Source of the DNA: a virus
Reading direction: 5' to 3' (one strand)
Length of the DNA stretch: 51,890 bases
Virus record (IMG/VR): IMGVR_UViG_3300032397_000018
Location: 1-51,890 of that record
Within the stretch, counting starts at the first letter, position 1, and each line of letters starts with the position of its first letter. The position numbers and the translations under genes were made by a program. A model generated the notes under the pieces. It had not been told where the DNA came from, did no database searches, and worked only from the letters and a program-made list of their open reading frames with translations. This document shows positions 1-8,777 of the stretch, in pieces.

Positions 1-215
1 CCACATTAACCTGAATCAGTCTCACCTACTGCTGTCTAACGTTTTTGCCCTACAATCCTACCTCAAAATGTTGGCAGCGGTTTCCTCTTCCCCCCCATTG
101 TGATTGGTTGACGATGATACCGCTCAGCCAGTAGTCTTAATAGTCTGAGAATAGTTTTTTTTGATTTTTGGCTGTCCGTGCGGGTTCCAAGGTTAAGTTG
201 TCTACCAGTAGAGCA
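1..215. repeat. Left copy of terminal direct repeat
   Basis: These bases recur at 51675-51890. The only difference I see is a C run of 7 here and 8 in the right copy; the T run of 8 further along is the same in both. The repeat is non-coding except for the last codons of the right-most gene, which run into the right copy. It may be a real direct terminal repeat or the overlap of a circular assembly. Confidence 0.95.
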
Positions 216-220
216 TCAGC

Positions 221-255
221 AGTAGACCAGAGTAGCCGTCAGTAGTCGTCAGTAG
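221..255. repeat. Phased AGTAG array (possible packaging site)
   Basis: The pentamer AGTAG starts at 221, 231, 241 and 251, exactly 10 bp apart, with a further copy at 207. Equal spacing at one helical turn puts all copies on one face of the DNA. The array lies just beyond the terminal repeat and just upstream of the probable small terminase gene, a usual place for a cos or pac recognition site. The packaging role is inference. Confidence 0.55.
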
Positions 256-277
256 CTAGATCGAGGATTAATTTGCC

Positions 278-1306
278 ATGCCAGCGACTAAACCACTCCC
301 TTCGAGACCCACTAAACCACTCCCTTCGAGACCCACGCGAGGCACACCACGAGGCACACCACGAGGCACACCACGAGTAATCGATTGGCGGGACCTGTAC
401 CGCAAATGGCTCACGAGTGGAGTGACGCGGTGCCAGTTTTTGAGGAAACACATTGGATATTTTGGTGGTTCAGTCATCGCTTCCACCGAAGCCTGGCCGC
501 AGGCTCTCATCAATCATGTACGTGAGTATGGGTGGAGCAATCATAGCGTGACCAAAACATTTCTGGCTCAGTTTAGCTCAGCGTACAGAGGCAATGTGAC
601 TCTGATCGGTCTGTCAGTCGAACCTGCCCAGGCCACGGTCAAAAAACTCAACGAGTCAAATACAACGAATATGCTCAGAGTCATACCAGACGAGTTAGAT
701 TTTGTGGTCCACGCCGTTAGAGAATCAGAACGCCAAAAAGAATTCCCGTCGTTACCATCAGTGCCAATCGAAGTTGTTCCGAACATGCCGGATGAAAGCC
801 ATGCCAATCAGTCGTCATTCATGATTTCTCCCGCAGAAGTTGAGCGTGCGGCAAAGGCGATGCATCCGCGCGTGCTGGAGGTTTGGGGACAGGTTCAAGA
901 GTGGAGAGCCAACCAAGCGGTCAACGACTGGAAAACTGCTGAACGCATCAGAAATCACATACACATGATTGCTCATCAGAATGTTGCAGAGGAACCGTTA
1001 ACTGACGCCAAAGGCAAGCCGGTACTTGATGATCATGGCAAGCCAAAAATGAGATTGACGTCCAAACTGAAGCCATCGGATGTACGACAATTGGCTACAG
1101 CTGCATCGGATATCCAAAGGATGCAGCGCTTGGCCGTTGGTCTCAGCACCGATAACATAGGCATCGATCTCCCGCGAAATGCTGGGGATGGTTCTCACAT
1201 CTCCAAACCTGCCGAGCAAGATACCGGCATACTTTTCGTTGTTGAGATGAGCAAGGATGGCAAGTTTGTTCGGCAAAGGCCACGAATGATTGAGCAAAAT
1301 GAATGA
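278..1306 (+). CDS. Probable terminase small subunit
   Basis: This 342-residue protein is the first gene after the terminal repeat and lies upstream of large terminase, the usual place of the DNA-recognition subunit. The N-terminus is basic and low in complexity, with KPLPSRPT twice and RGTP three times. A helix-turn-helix-like stretch (about residues 38-55, YRKWLTSGVTRCQFLRKHIG) follows, which fits DNA binding. The middle and C-terminus are mostly predicted helix, with a charged segment around residues 190-290. The ATG at 278 has no strong Shine-Dalgarno sequence. The call rests on position, the HTH-like segment and basic N-terminus; I recognise no diagnostic family motif. At 342 residues it is longer than most small terminases. 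Confidence 0.5.
   Translation: MPATKPLPSRPTKPLPSRPTRGTPRGTPRGTPRVIDWRDLYRKWLTSGVTRCQFLRKHIGYFGGSVIASTEAWPQALINHVREYGWSNHSVTKTFLAQFSSAYRGNVTLIGLSVEPAQATVKKLNESNTTNMLRVIPDELDFVVHAVRESERQKEFPSLPSVPIEVVPNMPDESHANQSSFMISPAEVERAAKAMHPRVLEVWGQVQEWRANQAVNDWKTAERIRNHIHMIAHQNVAEEPLTDAKGKPVLDDHGKPKMRLTSKLKPSDVRQLATAASDIQRMQRLAVGLSTDNIGIDLPRNAGDGSHISKPAEQDTGILFVVEMSKDGKFVRQRPRMIEQNE
287..373 (+). repeat. Coding tandem repeats: 24 bp x2, then 12 bp x3
   Basis: A 24-bp unit at 287-310 is repeated exactly at 311-334. A 12-bp unit CGAGGCACACCA then occurs three times at 338-373, with a partial fourth. Both stay in frame and encode the proline/arginine-rich N-terminus of the probable small terminase. Exact DNA identity suggests recent slippage, or selection on the DNA itself, for example as part of a packaging site. 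Confidence 0.9.
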
Positions 1307-1506
1307 GATGCTGTATGACACCAATTCCAAAATACGTGCATAACCCATTGCGATCTTACCCACGCAATCTGCCGTGCTTTTGCAAGAGCGGGAAGAAATT
1401 CAAGATGTGTTGCCTGAATAAACTGGCAGACTATATCCCTGACGATGATCACGCCGAGGACGCTCGCAAAGCCGTGCGGTTTGCTCGCGAATATCACAAG
1501 AGATAA
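1303..1506 (+). CDS. Small SEC-C motif protein
   Basis: This 67-residue basic protein contains PCFCKSGKKFKMCC at about residues 24-37. It matches the SEC-C zinc-binding motif (CxC, then SGxKxKxCC) known from the SecA C-terminus and many stand-alone proteins. The ATG at 1303 overlaps the upstream stop in an ATGA arrangement, indicating translational coupling; the ATG at 1315 is an alternative start. In SecA this motif binds zinc and contacts SecB and the ribosome; the role of the phage protein is unknown. It sits between the terminase subunit genes, next to a methyltransferase, so a DNA-packaging or host-interaction accessory role is possible but unproved. Confidence 0.75.
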   Translation: MRCCMTPIPKYVHNPLRSYPRNLPCFCKSGKKFKMCCLNKLADYIPDDDHAEDARKAVRFAREYHKR

Positions 1507-1538
1507 CATATCGATAATGCTGGCAAAGGAGACATGTC

Positions 1539-2315
1539 ATGAGGACCTATACGCTGTTGCAAGGAAATTGCAAAAAGCATCTTCCCGATTTAGCTGGAAA
1601 GGTTGATCTCATCGTCACATCACCGCCTTACGACAACCTGCGACAGTACAAGGAATATGAGTTTGACTTCGATAGCATCGCTCCACTGCTCGTGCAATCA
1701 CTCAAGCCAGGTGGCGTGATGGTGTGGATCGTGGGAGATGCCTGTATTGACGGCAGCGAAACGGGTACCAGCTTCCGGCAGGCTCTGTCATTCATAGACC
1801 TGGGGTTCAAACTGCATGACACGATGATTTATATGAAAACTAGCGTGGCCTATCCTGATGAAGTACGCTATTACCAGGTTTTTGAATATATGTTTGTTTT
1901 TTCCAATGGATCACCACTAACATTCAATCCGTTAATGGATCGTATAAATAAAACTTTTGGTATACCCACGCATTGTAGTACGGAAAGACAACCAGATGGA
2001 ACAACGAAACCAAGAGTACGTGCGGAAGCCATAACTCCGCAACTGGGTAGGAGATACAACGTCTGGAAAATTCCCAACGCATTGAGAATCAATACGTGGC
2101 ATCCCGCGATATTCCCGCTTGCATTAGCTATGGATCACATCAAATCTTGGTCAAACGAAGGCAACCTCGTGCTTGATCCATTTGTCGGTAGCGGTACAAC
2201 CATCGAGGCAGCCATGCGCCTTAATCGCCGAGTGGTGGGCATCGAGATATCCGAGGAATATTGCGTGCAGATCAGGCGTCGTATGGCCTGGCTTGGCACA
2301 GAACAACAGCTATGA
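1539..2315 (+). CDS. DNA methyltransferase, beta-type motif order (N4-cytosine likely)
   Basis: This 258-residue protein has the catalytic motif TSPPY at residues 27-31 and the AdoMet-binding motif DPFVGSGTT near residue 215. The order IV then I places it in the beta group of amino-methyltransferases. SPPY rather than DPPY favours N4-cytosine, although N6-adenine enzymes with SPPY exist. The start follows AAAGGAGACATGTC, a good ribosome site. No restriction endonuclease is nearby, so it looks like an orphan enzyme that would protect phage DNA from host restriction or mark it for packaging. Its place between the terminase subunit genes is unusual. Confidence 0.88.
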   Translation: MRTYTLLQGNCKKHLPDLAGKVDLIVTSPPYDNLRQYKEYEFDFDSIAPLLVQSLKPGGVMVWIVGDACIDGSETGTSFRQALSFIDLGFKLHDTMIYMKTSVAYPDEVRYYQVFEYMFVFSNGSPLTFNPLMDRINKTFGIPTHCSTERQPDGTTKPRVRAEAITPQLGRRYNVWKIPNALRINTWHPAIFPLALAMDHIKSWSNEGNLVLDPFVGSGTTIEAAMRLNRRVVGIEISEEYCVQIRRRMAWLGTEQQL

Positions 2316-2334
2316 AGGGTACGCAGATAACCCT

Positions 2335-3795
2335 ATGCAACGTCACAGCATCCGTGTCCGCCTTCCTTCACCACATCCGAGCCAAGATGTCTTTGTCTAC
2401 TGGAACGACTGGCACCCTAAAGCCCAAGTGCTTGTAGGCCCATGCGGGACGAAGGCGGGAAAATCGTTTGGATCTGCCATTTGGTTATCTCGTGAGGCAA
2501 TGCTGTATTCTGGCCTGTACTGCCTCTGGATTGGTCCTACGATTGAAAAAGCAAAGATCGGTTACCGATACGTCAAAGCCATGATGCCCGAATCCATGGC
2601 GCAATGCAGCGATGCTAAATTAGAGATACGTCTGGCCAACAACACGTTTGTCAAATTTACTCACGGTCGTGATGCCGAAGTGACCGTTGAAGGCGAAAGC
2701 GTTCATCGGTTTGTGATGGATGAAGCTGGAAAACAACGCAGGCAGCTCTGGTACTCACTGCTGACCACGATTACTCAGACGCTCGGGCTTGGGATCATCA
2801 CGGGAACACCTAGAGGACTAAACTGGTACAGTGAGGTTTACCGACAAGCCATAAGTGGGGATCCATTTTTCTGCCACGCTCAACTCCCTACCTCAACCAG
2901 CCCGTATGTGTCGCCGCAGGCCATCGAAAACGCAAAAAGGATCCTCCCAACGTCGTTGTTCAATCAATACTATTTAGCGCAATTTGTCAGTGAAAGTAAT
3001 GTGTTCGGAGATCTTGGCGAGATTTGGTTTAGAGATCCACCAGTCAGAACCAATACCAAGTTGTGGATTCATCCCGATTTGGCACAGCGCTCTGTAGACA
3101 CCGTGACTGGCGTGGACGTGGCCAAAAAACGAGACTACACCGTCTTTCTCACGACCAATACCAACGGCATAGTCGTGGGATATTGGCGCTTCCGTGGAAT
3201 GGCCTACACAGAGCAGGCTCATGCGTTGGTAAAATACCTGAGCAAATTTCCGGGAGACAAGCACGTGCGTTACGACGCGACCGGCGTGGGCGAAGGCTTC
3301 GGTGACATTCTGAACGAAGTGGCCGACAATGTTGATGCCGTATTTATCCCCGTGTTATTCACAAATTTAGCAAAACAAGACATGGTTACCCGTACACGTA
3401 TCGCAATCGAGAGTGACTGGTGGAAATGTCCATATATTGAACAGATTGAACACGAATTCGCTGCATACGAAATGCGGGTATCTCGGACAGGTCTGCATAC
3501 TTTTGCTGCAGTTGAAGGCGAAAACGATGATTGCGTGTCAGCTGGTATGTTGTCGATCAGTGGAGCTTTTCAGAGCGCTAAAGCGGATTACGCAGTCGAG
3601 GTTCTGGAAAAATTAAACACTGGAAACAGAAAAAAGGACAGTGACGGCGAATATCAAACAGAAGACAATGACGAGATTAGCCAATGGGCAAATGCAGTAG
3701 GCAATGATTTCGATGAAATTGAAAACTGCGATGGTCTTGGCAGCGAAGCCGATGATATCGATGAAGAATCTATTTTTGGTGATTTGCAGGATTGA
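2335..3795 (+). CDS. terL: Terminase large subunit
   Basis: This 486-residue packaging motor pumps DNA into the prohead and cuts concatemers. The ATPase domain shows a Walker A-like GPCGTKAGKS at residues 35-44 and a Walker B segment FVMDEA near 126-131. The C-terminal RNase H-like nuclease begins at GVDVAKKRDY (about 258), whose Asp fits the first metal ligand. Later acidic positions lie in YDATGVGE (about 312) and DDCVSA (about 398). The open frame extends further upstream inside the methyltransferase gene, but the ATG at 2335 gives a normal family length. Its stop is 3 bases before the portal start, so the two are probably co-translated. Confidence 0.93.
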   Translation: MQRHSIRVRLPSPHPSQDVFVYWNDWHPKAQVLVGPCGTKAGKSFGSAIWLSREAMLYSGLYCLWIGPTIEKAKIGYRYVKAMMPESMAQCSDAKLEIRLANNTFVKFTHGRDAEVTVEGESVHRFVMDEAGKQRRQLWYSLLTTITQTLGLGIITGTPRGLNWYSEVYRQAISGDPFFCHAQLPTSTSPYVSPQAIENAKRILPTSLFNQYYLAQFVSESNVFGDLGEIWFRDPPVRTNTKLWIHPDLAQRSVDTVTGVDVAKKRDYTVFLTTNTNGIVVGYWRFRGMAYTEQAHALVKYLSKFPGDKHVRYDATGVGEGFGDILNEVADNVDAVFIPVLFTNLAKQDMVTRTRIAIESDWWKCPYIEQIEHEFAAYEMRVSRTGLHTFAAVEGENDDCVSAGMLSISGAFQSAKADYAVEVLEKLNTGNRKKDSDGEYQTEDNDEISQWANAVGNDFDEIENCDGLGSEADDIDEESIFGDLQD

Positions 3796-3797
3796 AC

Positions 3798-6194
3798 ATG
3801 AAAAATCCATTCTCTGGTCTGTTCTCTGGTCTGTTCCGTGGTCGCGTGATCCATCCAGTCGAAACTATTTCCAGCATTGCTGAACTGACTGAGATGGCAA
3901 TGATCCACGAGCGATTGGACGCTTTTATCGAGGCTGCCATGAAAAGGGAGATGGACCCGAACCTGGCAAACAGCATCAACGAGTATGGCGCAGATGAAGG
4001 CGCAGGTTATTTTGGCCGTGAATTTGAGTTACGGGCCACAGTAGGACGCCTGAAAAGCCTCTACTCCAGGGAGCCGTGGATTTATGCTGGGAGCACGCTG
4101 ATCGCACGGACGCTCACGTCTGTGCCCATGCGGATTTACGACAAACGCACGGGAGCAGTGATTCCAAATCATCCGTTAGAATTGTTGTACAAAACAGGGA
4201 GTCCTCTTGAAGATGGAATATCGGCGCAGTGGTCATCTGATCTGGACCTGGATCTGACTGGCAATGCCTTTCTGGTGCTAGATCCTACGATGCGCACCTA
4301 TGTCCACGTGCCAGTAGAACTATGCACGATGAAACTGGCTGATCCAAAAATTGACAATCGTATTGGCCTGCAAACGCTCGTGGTGACAGATCCCACGAAA
4401 CAAAACGGCAGCAAACAAGAGATTCCATATAAACAAATCATCCACTTACGCTTGCCAAATCCATCAAACAAATTCTATGGCATGTCAGCCTGGTGCGCGG
4501 CAGCTCGTCCGATCCTGCTTGACCGGTACAAGAGCGAATATGACATGGCGTTTTATCTGCGTGGCGCAACGCACACAGGCGTGATTGAGACAACCGAAGA
4601 CATGACTAAAAGTCGCATGGAACGGTTGATGCGCACATTCGAGGCAGCGTTTACTGGTCGCAGGAACTGGTGGCGTCCGCTGTTCTTGCCTCGTGGAGCC
4701 AAATGGATTTCTAGTAGTCCAACGATGGCCGAGATGCAGCATCTGGAAGGTCTCCGCGAAAACCGAAAAGTCATCCTCGCTGTTCGTGGAGTACCAGGTG
4801 CCATGGTTGGATTGGTAGAGGATGCCAATCGCGCGAACATGGAAACACAGGCACGCATATTTTGGGAAAATACGATCGTCCCGATGGCTGTGTTCAAGGC
4901 TGCGTGCTGGAATAACAGTTATTTGGCCAGAGTCATTTACCCGATGGTTGAGATGCGCCCAGATTTCACGGGCATCGAATCCCTGCAAGGCTCGCTCATC
5001 AGTCGTGGCGAGCAAGCTAAGGCCGTCGAGAACCACTGGAAACTGGACGAAATAAGGACCAAGATTTACGGCTTGCCTCCGATGGGTGATGAGCGTGGAG
5101 ATAAGCTGTTTGTCGAGATCAAACCAGCAGCACCAGCAGCCATACCAACGGGTCAAACTGGCCTGCCAGCAAGCGCAACGCCGTTGATGGATGCTGTGGC
5201 GGGGGGGACGCCTCCCAGCTCCCTACCGCCATCGTCAGCTCCCCAGGAGACCATTCCTGCTGAACCTGTTGCGCCACCACCTGCTGAGACACCGCCAGCT
5301 GAGACACCGCCAGCTAAAGGCAAGCGCACAGTCAATCTCCGCGTCAAAGACGAGGTAACGACGAGCCAAAATCGGATTGAGGAAAAATTGTCCGAAGCCG
5401 TGGACGTTGCCTATGCCGCGTTCATCGATCAGACATTGTCCGTAGCGCAACGTGCTGTGGCTGATCATCGTGATGTGCGGAGAGCATTAAATGAGTCAGA
5501 ACAACACCGAGTTGCGTCGTATTGGCAAGCGGTAAAATCATCAATGGATAAGGCGCTTGACCGAGGTTTCTTGGCAAGTCAGGCCAACGTGAGATGTTTG
5601 CCTATTGCCGTAGGCACCAAGGAAATCAAATACGAGTGGACAGAACTAGATCGACAGGCCGTGGAGATACTGCGAGAGCGTACAGTCGATGGTCAACGGA
5701 GATTGATGGCAGAGCGTGCTTTACAGCGCTTCTTTGGGCACAGTGTCCGCGTTACAGAACAGATCAATACCCTGGTCGATCAGGGGTTTGAGCAGGGATT
5801 GTCGTGGTCTGAGATTGCTCGCACAATCAGGGACAACTACACGGAGACCTATCCGAACCAGGCGAACACGATCGTGCGCACTGAAATTCTTAGCGCAGTC
5901 AGCCAGGGGTGGAAATGGAACCAAGAAGCGCTCACGACCATTTTTGACAAAGTGGACAAGCAGTGGCTCCATCAGGGAGATGCGGCGACCAATCCAGACG
6001 CCAGAGAGTGGCACGCTGATTTTGAAGATCTTGGTGTGGTCGATGCTGAATACGAGTTTGCATCTGGCCTTGCTTTTCCGCGTGATCCTCGTGCCGAGGC
6101 TGGGGAAATTATCAATTGCAGGTGTTCTGCTGTGAGCGTAATAGCGGGTGATGCTACCTCGCATGCCGCTACCATCATAGATTCGGAGTTTTAA
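3798..6194 (+). CDS. Portal protein fused to MuF-like head morphogenesis domain
   Basis: The protein is 798 residues, against about 400-500 for a typical portal. Residues 1 to about 440 look like an HK97/SPP1-type portal, with an N-terminal GLFSGLFRG, then SREPWIYAGSTLIARTLTSV and a long helical crown region. A proline/alanine-rich linker (about 442-514) carrying an exactly repeated 15-bp unit follows. The C-terminal 280 residues resemble the Mu gpF/SPP1 gp7 minor head protein, with NTIVRTEILSA and the terminal INCRCSAV signature. The portal makes the DNA channel and MuF proteins enter the head near it. Fusion would give 12 internal copies per virion. ATG 3798 is preferred to an upstream TTG. 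Confidence 0.88.
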   Translation: MKNPFSGLFSGLFRGRVIHPVETISSIAELTEMAMIHERLDAFIEAAMKREMDPNLANSINEYGADEGAGYFGREFELRATVGRLKSLYSREPWIYAGSTLIARTLTSVPMRIYDKRTGAVIPNHPLELLYKTGSPLEDGISAQWSSDLDLDLTGNAFLVLDPTMRTYVHVPVELCTMKLADPKIDNRIGLQTLVVTDPTKQNGSKQEIPYKQIIHLRLPNPSNKFYGMSAWCAAARPILLDRYKSEYDMAFYLRGATHTGVIETTEDMTKSRMERLMRTFEAAFTGRRNWWRPLFLPRGAKWISSSPTMAEMQHLEGLRENRKVILAVRGVPGAMVGLVEDANRANMETQARIFWENTIVPMAVFKAACWNNSYLARVIYPMVEMRPDFTGIESLQGSLISRGEQAKAVENHWKLDEIRTKIYGLPPMGDERGDKLFVEIKPAAPAAIPTGQTGLPASATPLMDAVAGGTPPSSLPPSSAPQETIPAEPVAPPPAETPPAETPPAKGKRTVNLRVKDEVTTSQNRIEEKLSEAVDVAYAAFIDQTLSVAQRAVADHRDVRRALNESEQHRVASYWQAVKSSMDKALDRGFLASQANVRCLPIAVGTKEIKYEWTELDRQAVEILRERTVDGQRRLMAERALQRFFGHSVRVTEQINTLVDQGFEQGLSWSEIARTIRDNYTETYPNQANTIVRTEILSAVSQGWKWNQEALTTIFDKVDKQWLHQGDAATNPDAREWHADFEDLGVVDAEYEFASGLAFPRDPRAEAGEIINCRCSAVSVIAGDATSHAATIIDSEF

Positions 6195-6198
6195 AAAC

Positions 6199-7251
6199 AT
6201 GGAAATCAAAGCACCGCAAGGCATGCACGTTGGGAAGATTGATTGGAAGGAAGCCATCGCTAAGCGATCCGTGGTCGAAATATATGGCGCGGTGCTGGTC
6301 AAAGAGCCCGTGGCTGCGGCAGAGCCCGCCGACCCAACCACGCCAATGCCTAACCCAGTGACAGGCGAAACGTCACTAAAAGATGATGAACCCTTGCGTA
6401 TCTCTGGAATGGCCAATGCCAACATCACGGATCGGGTGGATGAACGCCTTGATCCTGCTGGATGTTCTCTGATCAATTTTCTCAATAATCCTATTCTGTT
6501 AGTGAATCACCACTACAGGTGTGATGCAGCGATTGGCCGTGTTGATTACATCGAGTGCAAAGACACAGGCGTGGAATTTGCCGCGTGGATTGGCATGCCT
6601 TCCAAGGCTCCACTGACTGACATGCAAAAAAATGTCAGAAGTCTGGTCGCTCAGGGAATACTATGTACCGTCAGTGTCGGTTTTATCCCGCTGGAATTCA
6701 GTGAGGCGTTGTGGAGCGAAGCTGGGGAATTGCGGGAACCAATGACCATCGTGAAATGGGAGTTGCTCGAAATCAGCATCATTCCTGTCCCATGTAATCA
6801 AGGATCGTTGTTTAGTTTGAAGGAAAACAGAATTAAGATCATGGCAGAAGCAGAGCAAATCGCTAAGGGCTTCCAACCGGGTGGCGTCGATGTTACGCTG
6901 ACCGGATCAGAGGCCAACACGACAAAGCAACCAGGAGGAGAGATCGGCGCAATGGATGAACTATTAAAAGAGTTGGTTGTAAATGTGAAGGCCGTTCATG
7001 AAGTGTGCAATCGCACGATGGGTATGTGCGAAAATATCCATACCAAGGTATGCAACAGCGACAATCCAAATGGCGGTGAAGGGAATGGTTCGGGAGACAA
7101 TGGTCCTCCTACTACTCCTCCACCTGCGACAGAAGAAGGGAAGAACACTGAAAATTATGCGACAAAGGCCAGCCTAGAAGCGTTGACCGCGAGCGTCAGC
7201 GATTTGGCCAAGGCCGTGGCGCTTATTGCGGGACGTGTTGACGCTACGTAA
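6199..7251 (+). CDS. Prohead protease, possibly with C-terminal scaffold
   Basis: This 350-residue protein lies between portal and major capsid, the standard place for the HK97-type (S78) maturation protease. The segment NPILLVNHHYRC (about residues 95-106) offers the catalytic His, and ILCTVSVGFIP (about 154-164) offers the catalytic Ser. The following EISIIPVPCNQGS is typical of the family. The C-terminal 130 residues are of a different character: charged helix, a low-complexity GGEGNGSGDNGPP stretch and a helical end, as expected of a scaffolding or delta domain that is later degraded. The capsid gene has no long pro-domain of its own, which supports a scaffold here. Confidence 0.87.
   Translation: MEIKAPQGMHVGKIDWKEAIAKRSVVEIYGAVLVKEPVAAAEPADPTTPMPNPVTGETSLKDDEPLRISGMANANITDRVDERLDPAGCSLINFLNNPILLVNHHYRCDAAIGRVDYIECKDTGVEFAAWIGMPSKAPLTDMQKNVRSLVAQGILCTVSVGFIPLEFSEALWSEAGELREPMTIVKWELLEISIIPVPCNQGSLFSLKENRIKIMAEAEQIAKGFQPGGVDVTLTGSEANTTKQPGGEIGAMDELLKELVVNVKAVHEVCNRTMGMCENIHTKVCNSDNPNGGEGNGSGDNGPPTTPPPATEEGKNTENYATKASLEALTASVSDLAKAVALIAGRVDAT
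6952..7251 (+). CDS. Possible nested scaffold from internal start in protease gene
   Basis: The in-frame ATG at 6952 is preceded by GGAGGAG at 6934-6940, a near-perfect Shine-Dalgarno sequence 11 bases upstream. Translation from it would give a 99-residue protein equal to the protease C-terminus: a helical segment, a glycine/proline linker and a second helix. Lambda C/Nu3 and related phages make scaffold in this way from an internal start. The product here is inferred; the purine-rich site could also be chance, because it encodes Pro-Gly-Gly-Glu. Confidence 0.4.
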   Translation: MDELLKELVVNVKAVHEVCNRTMGMCENIHTKVCNSDNPNGGEGNGSGDNGPPTTPPPATEEGKNTENYATKASLEALTASVSDLAKAVALIAGRVDAT

Positions 7252-7302
7252 TCTGGCGTGCGACAGTTTTACTACTCTTTTTGAATTTTTTAGGAGATCA
7301 CA

Positions 7303-8679
7303 ATGTCAGTTCAGAATCCCATTGCGCCAGGTTCCGAGAACGTGAACGACCATATCAAAGGCATTTACGACATTCTGTCGGGCAAACAAGCACCTGCTCA
7401 AATCGGCAAACCGATCTGGGAGAAGGATCTCGAAGTTGCTAAGGCGCATGGCGTGCGCACGATGGGCGATTTGTTCGGTCACCGAGACGACCAGGACAAC
7501 AAGCAGAGCGTGCGATCTATCAATTTCGGCAGCAAGGCCGATTGTCGGTTCATGGGTGATGACGTTCGTCTGCGCCTGTTCAATCTCAAGCGTCTGTTGA
7601 GCGATTGCGAAATCCAGGCCGGGTATGTTTTCAAGACGGGAATGCCATCCGCTGCTCAGATCATGGAAACACCGCTCTATCGAAACTACCTTGAACCCAC
7701 GCTAAAAGCCTTTAATATCACGGACTTCAGCCAATGGTTGCCCACCGTGCATTCGCGTTGGTATTTTGAGGAATATGAGATCCCGTATTTGCTCGCGAAC
7801 GAATTCGACACGATGCCCATGGACAGTTCGATTGTCCATATTCCAGGCGTGCTTGGCTTGTTGGAAGGCAAAGAAGAAACCGACGTTGCCACTTTCACAG
7901 AACAAGCGAACACGCAATCCTCGTTCGATGTGTACGCTCGTAATAACGTCGTCCACACGACCATCACCGAAGACCTGTCGATGGATTCCGCTCCTGCGGT
8001 GATTGACAAGCTTCGCCGTGAAGTTGTTGCCGGTAACGCCAGGGCATACGAGAGAGCAGTCATCAATGGCGATATCACGGGATCTCCTCGTGGTGCCTCG
8101 CACATGGATAGCGACATTGCAGCGATCGGCAAGCACTTCTGTAAGGCGTTCAACGGATTCCGCAAACGCGCCATGGACAACAGTTTGACTGTTGATCACA
8201 AAGGTGATTCGCCGAGTAAGGCGTTGTTCCTGAATATGCTGAAGAAAATGGGAAAATTCGGCAGCGAAAAATCCGATCTTCTTTGGGTTTATCCGTCAAG
8301 TGTTGGCACCGATCTCGTCGGTGGAGCGATCCCAGAATTGTTTACCGCATTTGCGTTTGGCGGCCTGGCTTCCAACGTCACTGGCGCAGTTCCTCCGGTT
8401 TTCGGCATCAAGGGTATCGAATCGCAGTATGTGCGCGAAGACCTGGATGCCACGGGCGTGTACGGCAGCGGCCAAACGAAGACCAATCTGTTGTTGGTCA
8501 AGAAATCACGGTTCTACAATTTCGCCAGAGCTGCGATTCGCGTCTGGGCCAGTCCGTCGCTTCCGAGCAGCGACATCATGCTCATGACAAGCAAAATCAG
8601 ACATGCCTTTTCAGGGACTCCTCAGACATCACTTGAAAAAAGTGTTGTTTGTGGAATCAACATCGAAACAGTCGCCTAA
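7303..8679 (+). CDS. Major capsid protein (HK97 fold)
   Basis: This 458-residue protein follows the protease after a good ribosome site (TAGGAGATCACA). Position, size and sequence features fit an HK97-fold capsid. There is a helical N-terminal region of about 100 residues, and a central part with a long charged helix near AVIDKLRREVVAGNARAYERAVINGD (about 232-257). The C-terminal P-domain part contains NLLLVKKSRFYNFARAAIRVWASP. It would form the icosahedral shell. The helical N-terminus may be a cleaved scaffold-like segment, but no processing site can be assigned by eye. It is followed by strong hairpins, which suits a gene needing high expression. Confidence 0.85.
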   Translation: MSVQNPIAPGSENVNDHIKGIYDILSGKQAPAQIGKPIWEKDLEVAKAHGVRTMGDLFGHRDDQDNKQSVRSINFGSKADCRFMGDDVRLRLFNLKRLLSDCEIQAGYVFKTGMPSAAQIMETPLYRNYLEPTLKAFNITDFSQWLPTVHSRWYFEEYEIPYLLANEFDTMPMDSSIVHIPGVLGLLEGKEETDVATFTEQANTQSSFDVYARNNVVHTTITEDLSMDSAPAVIDKLRREVVAGNARAYERAVINGDITGSPRGASHMDSDIAAIGKHFCKAFNGFRKRAMDNSLTVDHKGDSPSKALFLNMLKKMGKFGSEKSDLLWVYPSSVGTDLVGGAIPELFTAFAFGGLASNVTGAVPPVFGIKGIESQYVREDLDATGVYGSGQTKTNLLLVKKSRFYNFARAAIRVWASPSLPSSDIMLMTSKIRHAFSGTPQTSLEKSVVCGINIETVA

Positions 8680-8685
8680 TTTAGT

Positions 8686-8759
8686 GGGCCAGACGTGGCC
8701 CTTGTAGCGCGACGCCTGGCCCTTTGGCCCTCGCCAGATCAGAGGGTTGAAGGGCCAGG
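8686..8759 (+). terminator. Two stem-loops after the capsid gene
   Basis: A small hairpin (GGGCCA 8686-8691 with TGGCCC 8696-8701) is followed by a perfect 10-bp stem, CCTGGCCCTT 8715-8724 with AAGGGCCAGG 8750-8759, and then TTATTTCT. The following T-tract is weak, so this may be an attenuator or an mRNA 3' stabilising structure rather than a full terminator. Confidence 0.6.
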
Positions 8760-8777
8760 TTATTTCTGGGAGAAAAA

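Noticed and set aside
5721-6485. Minus-strand frame over the portal-protease junction
   Set aside because: Overlaps two strong plus-strand genes, lacks ribosome site and protein character.
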